DNA from: Akebia trifoliata
Taxonomy: Eukaryota; Streptophyta; Magnoliopsida; Ranunculales; Lardizabalaceae
Length of the DNA: 64,000 bases
Direction: 5' to 3'
Assembly: GCA_017979445.1 (NCBI GenBank)
Contig: JADQWC010000657.1
Coordinates: forward strand, 1-64,000
Shown here: positions 9,918-21,086 of the stretch, piece by piece
Numbering within the stretch: the first letter of the stretch is position 1
How the letters are laid out: every line of letters starts with the position of its first letter
Made by a program: the position numbers and the translations under genes
Notes under the pieces: model-generated
The model's input: only the letters and a program-made list of their open reading frames with translations
Databases searched by the model: none
What the model was told of the DNA's origin: nothing

Positions 9918-12900
9918 CTACAAAATCGTGTCTAAATCATCATCATCATAGTTTTTATCACTTTCAGTTACAATATCATCCATGTATGCATTTTCATCAA
10001 CAATTGAGTGGAATATAATAGGATCTTCAAGTGCATCCACTTCTTTTGTCAATCGTTTTGGGGCCGCTAGAACAACGGACCATCCAGGCCTTAGTTGATC
10101 TTTTGAGTAGAATACTTGACTAGCTTGAGATGCAAGAATGAAAAGCTCATTCTCTTCTTTGTCAATTCCTTTGAATTTGTCCATGTTACACAATATCAAA
10201 TTTGTGTCAGGATCAACTTTACATCCGTTAGTCCTATCTTCTACTCTAACCCAATCATAATAAAATACAGTTTGACGAAAATCAATGTAATCCAAATCAA
10301 TAATTTTCCTCACAACTCCATAATAAGTGGTCTCTTCTTCCTTATAATTTTTGTCTTTGGCACTTGCTCTGTATTTAGTGATGGCTTTCATGGAGACCCC
10401 ACTATTTTGTGTCGTCTTGTTGATCTCATACTCACTTGGAGTGAATAAAAAACCATTTACACGATATTTATTGTAACTTTTTGCTTTGAATGTTGGTCCA
10501 TCTGTTAATCACTTCAATATTGACTCACCATCAATATGTTCCAACTACAAAAGATTAAATAATTTGATATTAGTATCATAATTATAAATAAATATATCAC
10601 TCTATGTTTTAAAAAAAATTATAATAATTAAAGTGATTACCTCATTCCTTAACCAAGGGATGAAACCTCCATCTCTATCCTTCGAGGCCTTTTGTATTGA
10701 TTGATTTCATATATGTTTCATATTTCCTATGTTAACAATAGACATATTTCATTGTAATTAAATGCTCATCTAATTATTCAAATTGATAATGCAAAGTAAA
10801 ATTTATGTACTTACTCTTTCCACCCGTAAACTCTACCATAGCAATGTAGAACCCATCTACGTACTTGTTGATATTGTACTTGAGTTAGACATATGTCCTT
10901 GCCTTTGCCTAAAGGTCCTTCATCGATGAATTCATCATCTTCGTCTAAGAATCTTTTACATGTATACTTATGATTTCCTTTTTCACTATTTGGCATGTAT
11001 TCCATACAATATAAAATAGACTCCTCTACGATATAACGCTCAGCAATACATCCTTCAGGGCGTGCAAAATTTCTCACGTATCCTTTATAAGTTTTCATTA
11101 ACCTGTTTAGAAAAATGTCCAATTATGAATAAACTTCTCAATTTATGCATGAATTGATACATCTTTAATAAAATTATAAAATATACCGTTCAAAAGGATA
11201 CATCCAACGAAATCTGACTGGACCGCACGATAATGCTTCATCAGCTAGATGTATCATAAGGTGAATGCTGATAACAAAAAATGAAGGTGGAAAAAACTTC
11301 TCCAAAACACACATTGCTTCCACAAGACTGTGTTTGATAGCAATGATATCATTTACTCGGATCACCTTTGAGCATAACACATTGAAGAACATACATATCC
11401 GTCGAATAGCGATATGCAGTATCTTATGCTTCGAAAATGCATGTTGTATCAACACATGAAATAATTGTTGCATAATTATATGATAGTCATGCGACTTGAG
11501 TCCCTTTATTTCAAGATTCTCTAGGTTCACATGATGCTTCAATCTGGAACTATATCATATAGGGACCTTCAAATCATGTAAAGTACGGCATAACAACTCT
11601 TTCTCCTTGCGGCTTAGAGTAAATGGAGCCTTGGGTTTAACTATTTTTCCATCTATTTCTTTCATCCACAAGTTTTTTCTTATGTTCATCACTTTTAGAT
11701 CATCATGTGCACTTATGTCATCCTTCGTTTTTTCTTTGACTTCAAGAATTGTCGATAAAAGATGGTCAATAACATTCTTCTCAATGTGCATGACATCTAG
11801 GTTATGACAAACATTAAATTCCTACCAAAAATATTTATGATGTAATATTAAGTTCTAATTCGTCAATATAAATGTAAATGATCATTAATTTATAATTTAA
11901 GGAAATTACCTTCCAATATGGCAAATCGAATAGCTTTGATCTTCTATACCATGCTGTTAAATCTTTTGTCTCATCGTCATAACTTTTTCATTTTTTCCTT
12001 TTTGATTTACCAATTTCCATCTTAATACCAATTACTTTCTTCTCAACTTCTGCACCACTCAACCGTTCAGGACATCTGCTATCCTCTACTTTATTATTGA
12101 AAGGTGCCTCTTGGGTCCTGAATACATGATTAGTAGGAAGGAATCTTCGATGACCCTGATAAGAGTATTTCTTACTACTTTTAAGATGTTCAGCAAAAGT
12201 TCCCTCAGCACAAACAGGGCATGCATATAAACCATGTGTTACACTACCTGATAAACTCCCATATGCAGGAAAGTCATGAATTGCCCACATAAAGATAGCT
12301 TTCAAATTGAAAGTTGTCTTAGATTGAGAATCATATGTTAACACCCCATTAGCCCACAACTCATTCAACTCTACAATCAAAGGTTCTAAATAGACATCAA
12401 TATTCTTACTTGGTCCTTTCGGTCCTGGTATTAATAAGGTCAACATTGAGAATTTTTTTTTCATGCACAGAAAAGGAGGAAGATTATAGGGTACTATAAT
12501 CACAGGCCAACAACTGTAAGCACTGCTAAGATGATCAAAAGGATTAAAGCCATCAGTTGCAAGTCCTAAACGCACATTGCGTGCTTCCCCGGCAAAATGT
12601 GGCCATGTGACATCTATTGCCCTCCAACTTGATGAATCAACGGGATGCCGCATTACACTAGTAGATTCTTTCGATCTAGCATGCCAGGTCATTTGCTCAG
12701 CTATCCATGGTACACTACAAAATAAAGTTTTACGATTCATAGTTACGTATCATAAATATCTATTATTTAGTGAGATATTAAAAATATGTTGACACTTGAT
12801 TATTACTAACCTGTAAAGCCTCTTTAGTCTTGGTGTGAGAGGAAAGTATCTTAACACCTTCGCAGGGATTCGTTTACCTTTTCTCTGTGCCAAATAATTT

Positions 12901-13738
12901 GATTTCCATCTAGACACATGACAGGTTGGACAATTATTTCTATATTCATTCTCTTTCCAATAAAGGATACAATCATTTGGACACGCGTGTATCTGCTCAT
13001 AATCCATTCCAAGTCTTTGATCATTTTCTTCACTTGATAAGATTTATCAGGTAATGTGTTTCCATCCGGTAAAATTTTTTTAATCAATTCAAGTAGTTCA
13101 TTAAAACTATTATCTGACCAACCATGCCGTACCTTTAAGTTGTATAACTCAACAATAACTGACAACTTTGTTAATTCCTTTGGACATGAAGGGTACAATG
13201 GTTGTCTTGCATTGTCACATAAAGTCTTGTATCGTCTTACTTTATGATCTTCATGGTCATGAGATTCTACTGAACATAACCCACACTCATCTTCATTTTT
13301 TCCCATATCTTCTATAACAACATCAGCATTTCCACCTATTTTTTCAAATGCATCATTAACGAGTTCACCCATTCTTGGATAGTTATCGTTATGTTGATCA
13401 AGAGAGTCATTTACAGAATTTGTTGTGGATGGTTGTTCTTCATTTAATGATTCATGTTCTCCATGAACAAACCATACAATATATGTTTGATCAATACCAT
13501 TTATGATCAAATACTCTGAAATCATTTCAATAGAGATTTTTCCCTTTCTATTACGACATTTCGTACATGGACATGAAAATAATGTATCTCCACCAGAATT
13601 TTTTATAACAAAATCCAAAAATGATTGAACCCCATCAAAGTACTCTGCACTTGTCCTAGGTTTAGTCATCCATGCTTTGTTACTTGATATCATTATTCTA
13701 CAAAGTTGAGATAGCATATCAGTGTGAATAAGATTCAC
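9918..13738 (-). pseudogene. CACTA transposase tnpD/TNP2-like, degenerate
   Basis: The minus-strand gene carries all expected CACTA transposase domains in order. These are a transposase-associated N-terminal domain (13693-13550, AWMTKPRTSAEYFDGVQSF and CPCTKCRNRK), zinc-binding-like ACPNDCILYWKENEYRNNCP (about 13000), TNP2 (12740-11555, MRHPVDSSSWRAIDV, ARNVRLGLATDGFNPF, LIPGPKGPSKNIDVYLEP, DFPAYGSLSG, GHRRFLP, NLDVMHIEKNVIDHLL), DUF4218 (11540-10811, PVRFRWMYPFERY, RPEGCIAERYIVEE) and DUF4216 (10391-9918, VFYYDWVRVEDRTNGC). Introns are visible, for example TTACAG|GTTAG at 12811. It is disabled by a 1-nt frameshift near 13008 (in KDLG-MDYE) and an in-frame TGA at about 11986. It starts on the side of the CACTA end at 15401, with a GA-rich leader between, so it probably belonged to that element. 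Confidence 0.85.
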
Positions 13739-13740
13739 CT

Positions 13741-14650
13741 ATGACTCAAAAAAGATATACTTTATAAATAAATACAATTCCTCTACAAGAATACTACAAG
13801 TACTTACAAATATCAAGATTCAAGCATATAACAAACCCAACATTTATAGCATTGAAATGTTGTTCACAGTCTGAAAAGAAATTGAAATTAAGTCGAGGTA
13901 CTCCAGACAAATATAAATTACCTACTAGATATTTGGGGTTGTGAGTCCCTATTATATCCACAAAATCAAAAGTGCCTTATGCAATCTTATGATCATACCT
14001 TTGGATGTTTCTCAAGATTAATAAGACATGATGTGGATGGTACAAGACATGATACAAGACATGATGCAGGTTTATACTTTTACCTAAATGATGAATCTGA
14101 GATCAAGAATAATCTTCTAAAGGAATTAAAGTGTAAACTAAACACTCCTTCAACCATAAACCAATAAAAAAAAAATCTAGTAAGCAATTACTTCAGATTG
14201 TAAGGTAATCATAGTATTACGATAATGAATTCCTTAAGTATTGATAGAAGGGATGTCAATGAAAGAACGATCTTCTACTAGTTAGAGTTTCTATCAATAA
14301 TCCTAATGGAGTCTCCTAATGAAATTAAGGTTTCAAGACAAGTCTAGCCCAAATGGGTGATTGATGTCTAACACAATTTTAAAGAAAAAATTAATTTATT
14401 GGGTATGTGATGTAGGACCATGATGGTTAACTAAATGGAAGGTCTGAGATTAAGAATAGATTACTTAAAGCAAAAAAAATAAAAATAAAATCTGTCATTC
14501 ATCCAGAATACAAAGAATATCAGATAAATAATTATGTTGAAATTCCAATATAAATCAGAACTGTGAGATAATAGAACAACCAAAACTGTGTTTAATCACA
14601 TCTAAAAACCTAAATCTTCAATCCAAATTCCTAATATAATCTATATAAAG
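13741..14650. other. Leader/intron region of the CACTA transposase
   Basis: AT-rich, no coding similarity. A short direct repeat of GACATGATG type occurs at 14029-14070. On the minus strand this lies between the element end at 15401 and the tnpD start, where 5' UTR and first intron are expected. Confidence 0.5.
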
Positions 14651-14654
14651 AAAA

Positions 14655-15186
14655 GAGAGATTAGAGATAGTACCTAGCCCGAGAGATTGATTGAGCGAGC
14701 GACTGAGCAAGAGAGAGATGAGATCGAGTGAGAAAGACTGAGATCAAGCGAGCGACTGAGCGAGAGAGAGATGAGATTGAGGGAGAGCGACTAAGATCGA
14801 GAGAGACGATCGAGTGAGAGAGAGACGAGAGAGTGACTGAGATCAAAGAGACGATATCGATTAAAACCAGAAAATTAGAAAACGAAGAACATGAAATCGA
14901 AACGAAAGAGAGAGAAGAAAAATCAGAAAAATCGAAACATTAGAAAATAGAGAAGCAGATCTTACGCTGGATTAAGCTTTTTGTGAGCGATAGAGCCTTT
15001 CGGAGGTCCTCTCATGGCGTCTTCGCTTGAAAGTTGAAACAGAGAGACGATCGATTGAGAGAGAGACGAGAGAGTGACTGAGATCAGAGAGACAAATGAT
15101 CGATTGAGAGAGAGTCGAGATCAGACAGACGATCGATTGAGAGAGAGACGAGAGAGCGACTGAGATCAGAGACAAGAGAGTGAGAG

Positions 15187-15246
<60 letters not shown>

Positions 15247-15255
15247 AGTGAGAGA
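14655..15255 (-). repeat. GA-rich (minus strand CT-rich) degenerate repeat of the CACTA 5' leader
   Basis: About 600 bp are built from imperfect units around GAGAGACGATCGATTGAGAG with GACTGAGATCAG, ending in a pure GA run at about 15197-15242. The equivalent CT-rich block with CAGTCGCTC / GATCGA words lies at 60050-60200, just inside the CACTA end at 59916. It is therefore a shared property of this family's 5' region and not a random microsatellite. Confidence 0.8.
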
Positions 15256-15289
15256 GACGGCTGAGAGAGATGGATCGGACTTTCGTTCC

Positions 15290-15401
15290 ATCTAAATAAG
15301 CGGATATGGGTTGGATAAAACGGTTTAATACCGTTTTTTAATAAAAACGGCTTAATACCGTTTTACCCTTATGTTCCAATTTTACATTTTTTTTTGTAGT
15401 G
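15290..15401 (-). repeat. CACTA terminal and subterminal end, family B (faces right)
   Basis: Read inward on the minus strand it begins CACTACAAAAAAAAATGTAA at 15401. Palindromic ACGGTATTAA / TTAATACCGT motifs with AAAACGG follow at 15330-15360, then the GA-rich leader. The same layout (CACTACAAAAAAATTGCAAA, then ACGGTATAAAATCG, then a CT-rich block) stands at 59916-60200. The next three bases outside are TGT. Confidence 0.8.
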
Positions 15402-17172
15402 TGTAGACAGGGAGTTTCTTGGTCACTTACTTTTTCAGAGTAGAACTTGTGCTACATACAAAAAAAGAGAGTAGAACTTGTGCACTCTCATCAACGTACT
15501 TCGTTATATAACATTTCATGTTATTTTCTGTGTCAATTTGTGATTCCATTCTTTTTCTGATGTTACAATGGAGGCACCCTTTGCATATACAAATTTTCAA
15601 TATGATGTCAGTGTTCTTATTTTTACTAGTCACATTATTGAAGAATCTCTATGTTTTCCACCGTTAACTACCTTATATTGCAATGCCATACCTTGATGCA
15701 TCTGCATAGGATTCGTTTGATTCACATAAAAAGTATGGAAATGAGTACAAATTCCAGAAAATGTTATTTTACCCATGATTGGTTTGCTCCTAAATTTAGG
15801 CTAGTGAAATACCTGCTTCCAAAGCCTTTCAAGTCTTAGAAAGTGGGTCCATTCTTTGAGAAAATGTCATCACTTTCCTCTCCTGTTTCATTCTATTGGG
15901 TTAGTTTTCTCTTTTTACTGCACAAATTTTCTCGACCACAAGATTAGAGATCTCTCGACAACAGCCACATACAACGACCTGACCTCCAACAAAGGTACCT
16001 CTCTTATTCTCTCTGTCCCTCCCCCGACCCCTTCTTTTTCCTCTGTGCCAGAAACTAAACCCTAATCCTCCTCTTCCTCTGTATTACTTCCCATTGCCAG
16101 AAATCCTCATTAATATAGCAACTGTCCTGTGAAGATTACCATCGGGTGGTGTTATTTAACTGCCAGTGTTGCAGGAAAATGAAGAGTGTTGATCAACCAA
16201 TGCGCCTGTCGTGGCTTTTACAGTCGGGAAACTGCTGAAGGTGTTACATCTTGGTGGGGACATTGGTATACTTTGAGGGGCATCATATCTCCACCATTCT
16301 TTGTTGCAATCAGGGTTAGTGTAGATTGGGATAAATTTCCAGCTTCCTTTGCTGCATGCTGTGTTTGGTTTTCCCAACACTCAACCAAACACTTGAGAAA
16401 ACAGTTCTAAAATTTGTTTTTTTAGAAATAGTATAGGGTTTAGTTTTTAGGGGAAAGCATTCTCCTCGATGTGCTTTTCATATTGAAAAAGCTTTTTGTT
16501 GACTAAGACATCCATGATTATGGTACGAGTGTTGTTATTTCTTAGACTTAGTACATTGTTGCATTATTGGGAACTAGTTTCATTTAGTTCCTAATTTCTT
16601 TTAAATGTTGCATCTTGTCTTGTCGATTTTTTTTTTTCCATTTCCTAATGGAGTGTGACATTCTTCTTAGCATGTACTCCTTTTATTACTTTATATATCA
16701 ATCCTCTGATTCATTTGTGCTGTTTCTCTTTTCTAGTAAACGTTTTCTTGTTCGGTATTTGTATTTCTAATTATTAATCAAACCTGCATTTTGAGACAGG
16801 CATCTTTGAGATGTACAACCTGCCTTCACTGGAGAAGCAATGCACATCTTTTATGCACTTCTATGAAAATAATAAAACACTAAGGATGTTAGTTGGGTCT
16901 AAGCGCAAACATCAAAATATTGTTATACTTCATGATTGCTCTCTCTCTTGCTCTACTTACTGTTAGGATGTTGTGTTTGTCTTCCTCTGGCATTTATAAT
17001 TTGTTTAGTCCATGTAATCAGGTCCTCTGGTTGACTTTCAGTCCTATTGTGCATTATGACCTTCAATGGTCTGCAGCATATATGCTTTTACCATCCCTTT
17101 TAGAACTAAAATGTTTTATTGTGTATTTAAATTTCCACTTTACCCTTAATTCAATCTCTATCAACATTACAG
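15402..17172. other. Segment between CACTA ends B and C, probably captured genic DNA
   Basis: No gene can be named from 15402 to 17172. The part at 15870-16130 looks like a plant 5' leader: pyrimidine-rich with AAACCCTAATCC. Acceptor-like sites with short open stretches occur near 16799 (GACAG|GCATC). A recognisable exon of PRP40 follows at 17173, so the whole stretch may derive from that gene's 5' half. Confidence 0.4.
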
Positions 17173-17226
17173 GGGGCAAATGCATCCAATGAATGGAAGG
17201 AATTTACAACCCAAGAAGGAAGAAAA
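17173..17226 (+). pseudogene. PRP40-like splicing factor, WW-domain exon fragment
   Basis: After an acceptor-like CATTACAG the frame reads GANASNEWKEFTTQEGRK and then stops. This matches the start of a WW domain of the plant U1 snRNP-associated protein PRP40, where the exon is expected to continue in the next exon with the YYYNK part. The expected GT donor right after GRK appears lost (ATAAGT). With only 18 codons the call rests on the distinctive W-K-E-F-T-T-x-E-G-R-K pattern. Confidence 0.55.
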
Positions 17227-17369
17227 TAAGTGAGCAGATGCATCCATATATGCTTCATGGAATTTTTATTTCTGAATTTGATCTTAAATAAGTGATTGCA
17301 GGCCCAATACTTGGAAGAGATAATGCTCAGTATTGGGCATTGGCATTGTATGCAGACAAAAACATTAAA

Positions 17370-17700
17370 AATTAAATACTTTTTTTTAAGAATTTAGATA
17401 TCGGTTACAAACCGATGCCTTAAGTCTCAGACCTAGGACATCGGTCTTACAGACATCGGATTTTAAAACAAATGTGTAGGATATTATTTTTTAATATATA
17501 AATGCAGGTGGAATGGTTTTAAGCCGTTCCAAAATCTAATATTTGGAACGGTTTTTAATTGTTCCAAATCCTGATATCTGGAATTTTCAGCCGTTTAAAT
17601 TCATTAACAACGCCTCAATAGGAGATGATCTTTCAACTGTTTCAGACAGTCTTAGGAACGGTTTTCAACCGTTCCTAATGTCCATTTTTTTGTTGTAGTG
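17370..17700 (-). repeat. CACTA terminal and subterminal end, family C (faces right)
   Basis: Read inward on the minus strand from 17700 it begins CACTACAACAAAAAAATGGA. It then carries inverted motifs GGAACGGTTGAAAACCGTTC and a second set around ATCGGT/ACCGAT at 17399-17455. Motif and terminus differ from the ends at 15401 and 1045/17890, so it is a third CACTA family. No left partner is visible. Confidence 0.65.
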
Positions 17701-17890
17701 ATCGAAAAAACTATAGTTCTAGGCTGTCGTTAAAATAAAAATTTTATCCTAGAAAATCCGACTTTCCAACGGCTTTGGGCTGTCATTCTTTCCGACACAA
17801 ATTGTCAATTGCTTTAAAATACAACTATGTTTTTAGCAACTACAATTGCGACATCAGTAGCCGTCGTTTTGGGCACATTTTGACGTAATG
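17701..17890 (-). repeat. CACTA right end matching the left end at 1045
   Basis: Read inward from 17890: CATTACGTCAAAATG, then AAAACGACGGC, then GACAGCC-type motifs (RC of GGCTGTC at 17724 and 17785). The first ten bases match the left terminus except for one C-to-T change. Immediately outside is GCTTGAGTAAG, part of a repeat also present at 24034 and 27173. Confidence 0.65.
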
Positions 17891-18050
17891 GCTTGAGTAA
17901 GAAATAGTTGATTTTGAGTCCCATATCTTCTCTTGATTTCTTGACATAGGTGGAATACATGATTATTTGCAAATTATGGTACAATTAAGTTAGGGAATCT
18001 TATAAGTGCCGTGATAATATGGGTTAAAGTATAGATTATAAGGTCCTGAT
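17891..18050 (+). repeat. Conserved leader of the LINE composite
   Basis: The stretch GCTTGAGTAAGAAAT to ATAAGGTCCTGATCAGTGAA is shared, with internal gaps, with 24034-24250, 27173-27423 plus 38523-38595, and 48420-48540. It marks the 5' side of each LINE composite and shows that the composites were multiplied with their flanks and not as clean LINE insertions. Confidence 0.65.
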
Positions 18051-19265
18051 CAGTGAAGGAAATTCTTAATTCTCATCTTCACGTCAGTGGAGAAGATAAG
18101 ATCATCTGGATGACCACAGAATTTAGGCACTTTACTTCTCGAAGTGTTTGGCACTTGATTCGGCAAAGAGGTACCATGCACAGATGTTGGGAGTATTTGG
18201 AAAGCTCCTCTACCCACCAAGTTTAAACCTTTGGGTGGAAGCTTATCCTCATGCTTTCCTAGTCGATGAAGTTCATAGAAAATGGGGTATTTCTTTTGCT
18301 TCCAGATGTGCTCTCTATTGTCAGGAGGAAGAGGTCCTCTCTCACTTTTTTTGTTATTGTAAGTTTGCTCAATCCCCTTGGCTGAACTTTGGTATGTTAC
18401 TCGTGGAAGTTCCTTTCCAAACTCAGCCATCTCATCGAATGCTACAAGGTATTATTCTCAATCTTTCATTCCAATTAGCAACTGTGCGGTTTTTGGGTGC
18501 CTTGGACATTGGTTTGGGATCTGTGGCTTGGAAGAAACCGGCTTATATTCAATGGTGGCGATCGAGGCCTCTTTTCAATCGGTGGTTCCGTCTATTTCCA
18601 AATGCTTAGTTGAACTTCAATGTGTGCATAACTTTAAGCATTCTTCTAGTGCTACTGAGAAGGATATTCTTCATTCTTTGCAAATTCCAGTTCGCCACAC
18701 TCGGATAAGAAAGTTGATTCAAATCAAATGGATGCCTCCTTCAATCAATCGGATTAAGCTTAATATAGCTCTCGAGGCAACCCAGGTAGTGCATATGGGG
18801 GTATATCTTGAGAGGAGCCAGTGGATCCTTCATTCAAGCTGGGTGTTGGTGGTTCGGAGTGGGCTCAAATAATTGGGCAGAATTTCGAGTGCTTTCAGTA
18901 GCACTTGATACTTTGAATTTAAAAGATACCAGTCTGCTAATTGAAACATATTCTATGCTATTGGTAAATGCTTTACGTGGAGGAACGATTCCTTGGCATT
19001 TGGAAACGGGACTTCATCGAATAAAAACTATTCTTTCTCTAATTACTTGGGAAGCGCAACATGCTTGGTGAGAGATGTATTTTACTATCAATGTGCTTGT
19101 AAATTTTTTCCTTTAATCTTTAGAGTCCTTTGGGTTTAATGATGTTAATAGCTTGCCGATCATTGTAAAAAAAAATGTTTCTAGGGTGATAGGTTGGATC
19201 TTCCTATATTCAGAGTTGTAAATTAAGGGCAAGACCCTTGTAATTCTTCTATTAATACATCATTT
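18040..19265 (+). mobile_element. LINE composite copy 2, part A (zinc-binding region, RNase H, 3' tail)
   Basis: The plus strand encodes the C-terminal half of a plant LINE ORF2: DKIIWMTTEFRHFTSRSVWH, a zf-RVT-like CQEEEVLSHFFCYCKFAQSPW (18322-18382), then RNase H ending SLITWEAQHAW (19071). A non-coding tail ends CTTCTATTAATACATCATTTG at about 19265. Several stops and frameshifts are present. The upstream RT and endonuclease are missing, as expected of a 5'-truncated LINE. Confidence 0.8.
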
Positions 19266-21086
19266 GCTCATTTAGTGGAAAAAAATAAAACAAGAAATTT
19301 AATCGACAATGGGAGAGTCGCTAAATTTTGGACTGATCCTTAGTTGTTGGATCAATAGTTGGTGGAAGTGTTTGGACAGAGAATGGTGTTTCAATTTGGA
19401 AGCAACTTAAACTCTTCAACAGTTGAGGCTTTGCATTCAGATATTTTATCCCTTCAAAAAAGAAAAAAAGCGTGTACTATGAAGATGGAACAGCTTCGTT
19501 CTAAGATTCTACAGTTCGCTTTAGACTTTGAGTTCAATTTGGAAGTTCTTCAGGTATGTTTGCCTTTAAATCAGTTTAGGAGAAATCTCGTGATAGGTTT
19601 TACTTCGTTGGATTGGCCTATGTTTATTTGGCACAAATTTAGATATAATAAGTGTGCGTGTTGTGCTTGGTTAGCTTTGCAAAATAAACTTACGATAACA
19701 ATCAGGTCTCTGCTTTAGCTAACAGTTCGGATGTTAACATCAGTTCGGACATGGAGGACCTTGAGTCGGAGGCTAACAATATAAGTTTGATGGAAAATGT
19801 TGCAAAAAGACCTGGTAAAGGTAAGAGTAGAAAGAAACAAAAAGTTTCGAATGGGAAGTCGAAGAAATCTAAGTTGAAGCAGATATCAGAAATTATGACT
19901 CGTTCAAAGGGTGTGTCTACCGTGGAAGGCACGAAATCAGGTAATCGTCTATGATTTTGGGCTGTTGGAACATTAGGGGTCTGAACCACATAAGTAAGAG
20001 GAGAGCAGTAAGGGATCTTATATGTTCAGAGAAATTTGATTCATTAGTGTTGAATGAGAGTAAAGCTAAAAAAATTTCGAGCTGTGGGATTTCGTAGGAG
20101 CATTCAGAAGAGTTGGAACTTTATGGATACTTACAATTCAGATGAGTTAGGGAGAATTTGGGCTGGTTGGAACCCAACAAAGATTAGAGTGGAGAAAATT
20201 TCAGAATCTGCCCAATATATTCACTGTCAAGTGCATCGATTAAGCAATAATTCTACGTTTTTTATCACTTGTATTTATGCAGCTAACTTTCGTTATGAGA
20301 GAGTTGAGTTATAGAATTCGTTGACATCAATGGCTACAAGTATTGTAGATCCTTGGGTTGTCATTAGGGATTTCAACACGGTTGAGGGGAATCTTGCGCC
20401 TCGTCGAAACTTAGAAGAGTTTAATGATTGCATTAGTGCTTGTGGCCTGCAAGACATGATCACAACTGATCACTACTTTTCTTGGATAGAGCCTTAATGA
20501 ACGTCCATTGGATTCAAAGATGGGTTTAACATGTGGCTAAACTACCTCCACCAAGGAATTTCAGACCATTCTCCGTTGAGGTTTAGTTTGGAAGACACTG
20601 TTAGAAATCGCAAGACTAACTTTAAATTCTTTACCTCATGGATTAATCAAGATGGTTTTTGCGATTTGGTAGTTAATGCTTGGAATACTCAAGTAGTTAG
20701 AAATCCATCTTTTTTTCTAGCTTCCAAACTTTGTCGAGTAAAGATGGCTATTAAGAGTTGGTATCAACATCATTACGGTAATATTACTAGCAAGAAAAGT
20801 GTGGTAGAAACCAAGCTCAAGTTTATCCAGCAGAGAATTCAAGTTGACCCCTTAACATAGAGGTTGCCCATTAGGAAAAGGTAGCAGTTTGTGAGTTGAC
20901 GAAAGAGATTGTGGAGGAGATGGCCATGGTTAGGCAAAAGTCTTGGATTCAGTGGTTGAAAGATGGGGATGGAAACACCAAGTTTTTTTTATGCTTCTTT
21001 GGCTTCTAATATTACGAGAAACGGGATTCATGAGCTTATTGATGAATCGGGGGCTTCTATCAGAGGTGAAGATCTTATTGGGGACC
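19266..21086 (+). mobile_element. LINE composite copy 2, part B plus endonuclease/RT piece
   Basis: Part B starts NGRVAKFWTDP (19310) and runs to WPMFIWHKFRYNKCACCAWL and then LALQNKLTI at about 19696. The order then jumps backwards in LINE terms. ORF1-like basic sequence (19750-19950) is followed by an ORF2 start (WNIRGLNHISKRRAVRDL near 19970), AP-endonuclease-like WAGWNPTKIRVEKIS and WVVIRDFNTVEGNLAPRRN (20155-20410), DHSPLRFSLED (20548) and the RT approach FFYASLASNITRNGIHELI (20985-21041). It stops at 21086, where an inverted LTR begins. C-terminal parts preceding N-terminal parts means that several LINE pieces were joined. Confidence 0.75.

Larger units (their letters stand above)
1045..17890. 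mobile_element. Compound CACTA (En/Spm-like) transposon region with captured gene fragments
   Basis: The left end starts CACTACGTCATAACC with AAAACGACGGC twenty bases in. The right end, read inward on the minus strand, starts CATTACGTCAAAATG with AAAACGACGGC at the same offset. Between them lie a CACTA transposase pair (8159-13738), two other CACTA ends facing right (15401, 17700) and at least five fragments of unrelated plant genes. CACTA elements are known to carry captured gene fragments. The 3-bp flanks (TAA left, GCT right) do not match, so a single simple insertion is not shown; nested insertions or a rearranged element are likelier. Which internal piece belongs to which element is inference. 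Confidence 0.55.

Noticed and set aside
12713..12727. CACTACAAAATAAAG as a possible left CACTA terminus
   Set aside because: It lies at the start of a transposase exon and has no subterminal repeats beside it.
14661..15175. Minus-strand open frames with Ser/Leu/Arg repeats
   Set aside because: They are translations of the GA-rich leader repeat; the same happens at 60008-60329 on the CT-rich block.
1045..17890. Helitron as the carrier of the gene fragments
   Set aside because: No Rep/helicase and no Helitron-type hairpin plus CTRR end was seen, while CACTA ends and transposase are present.
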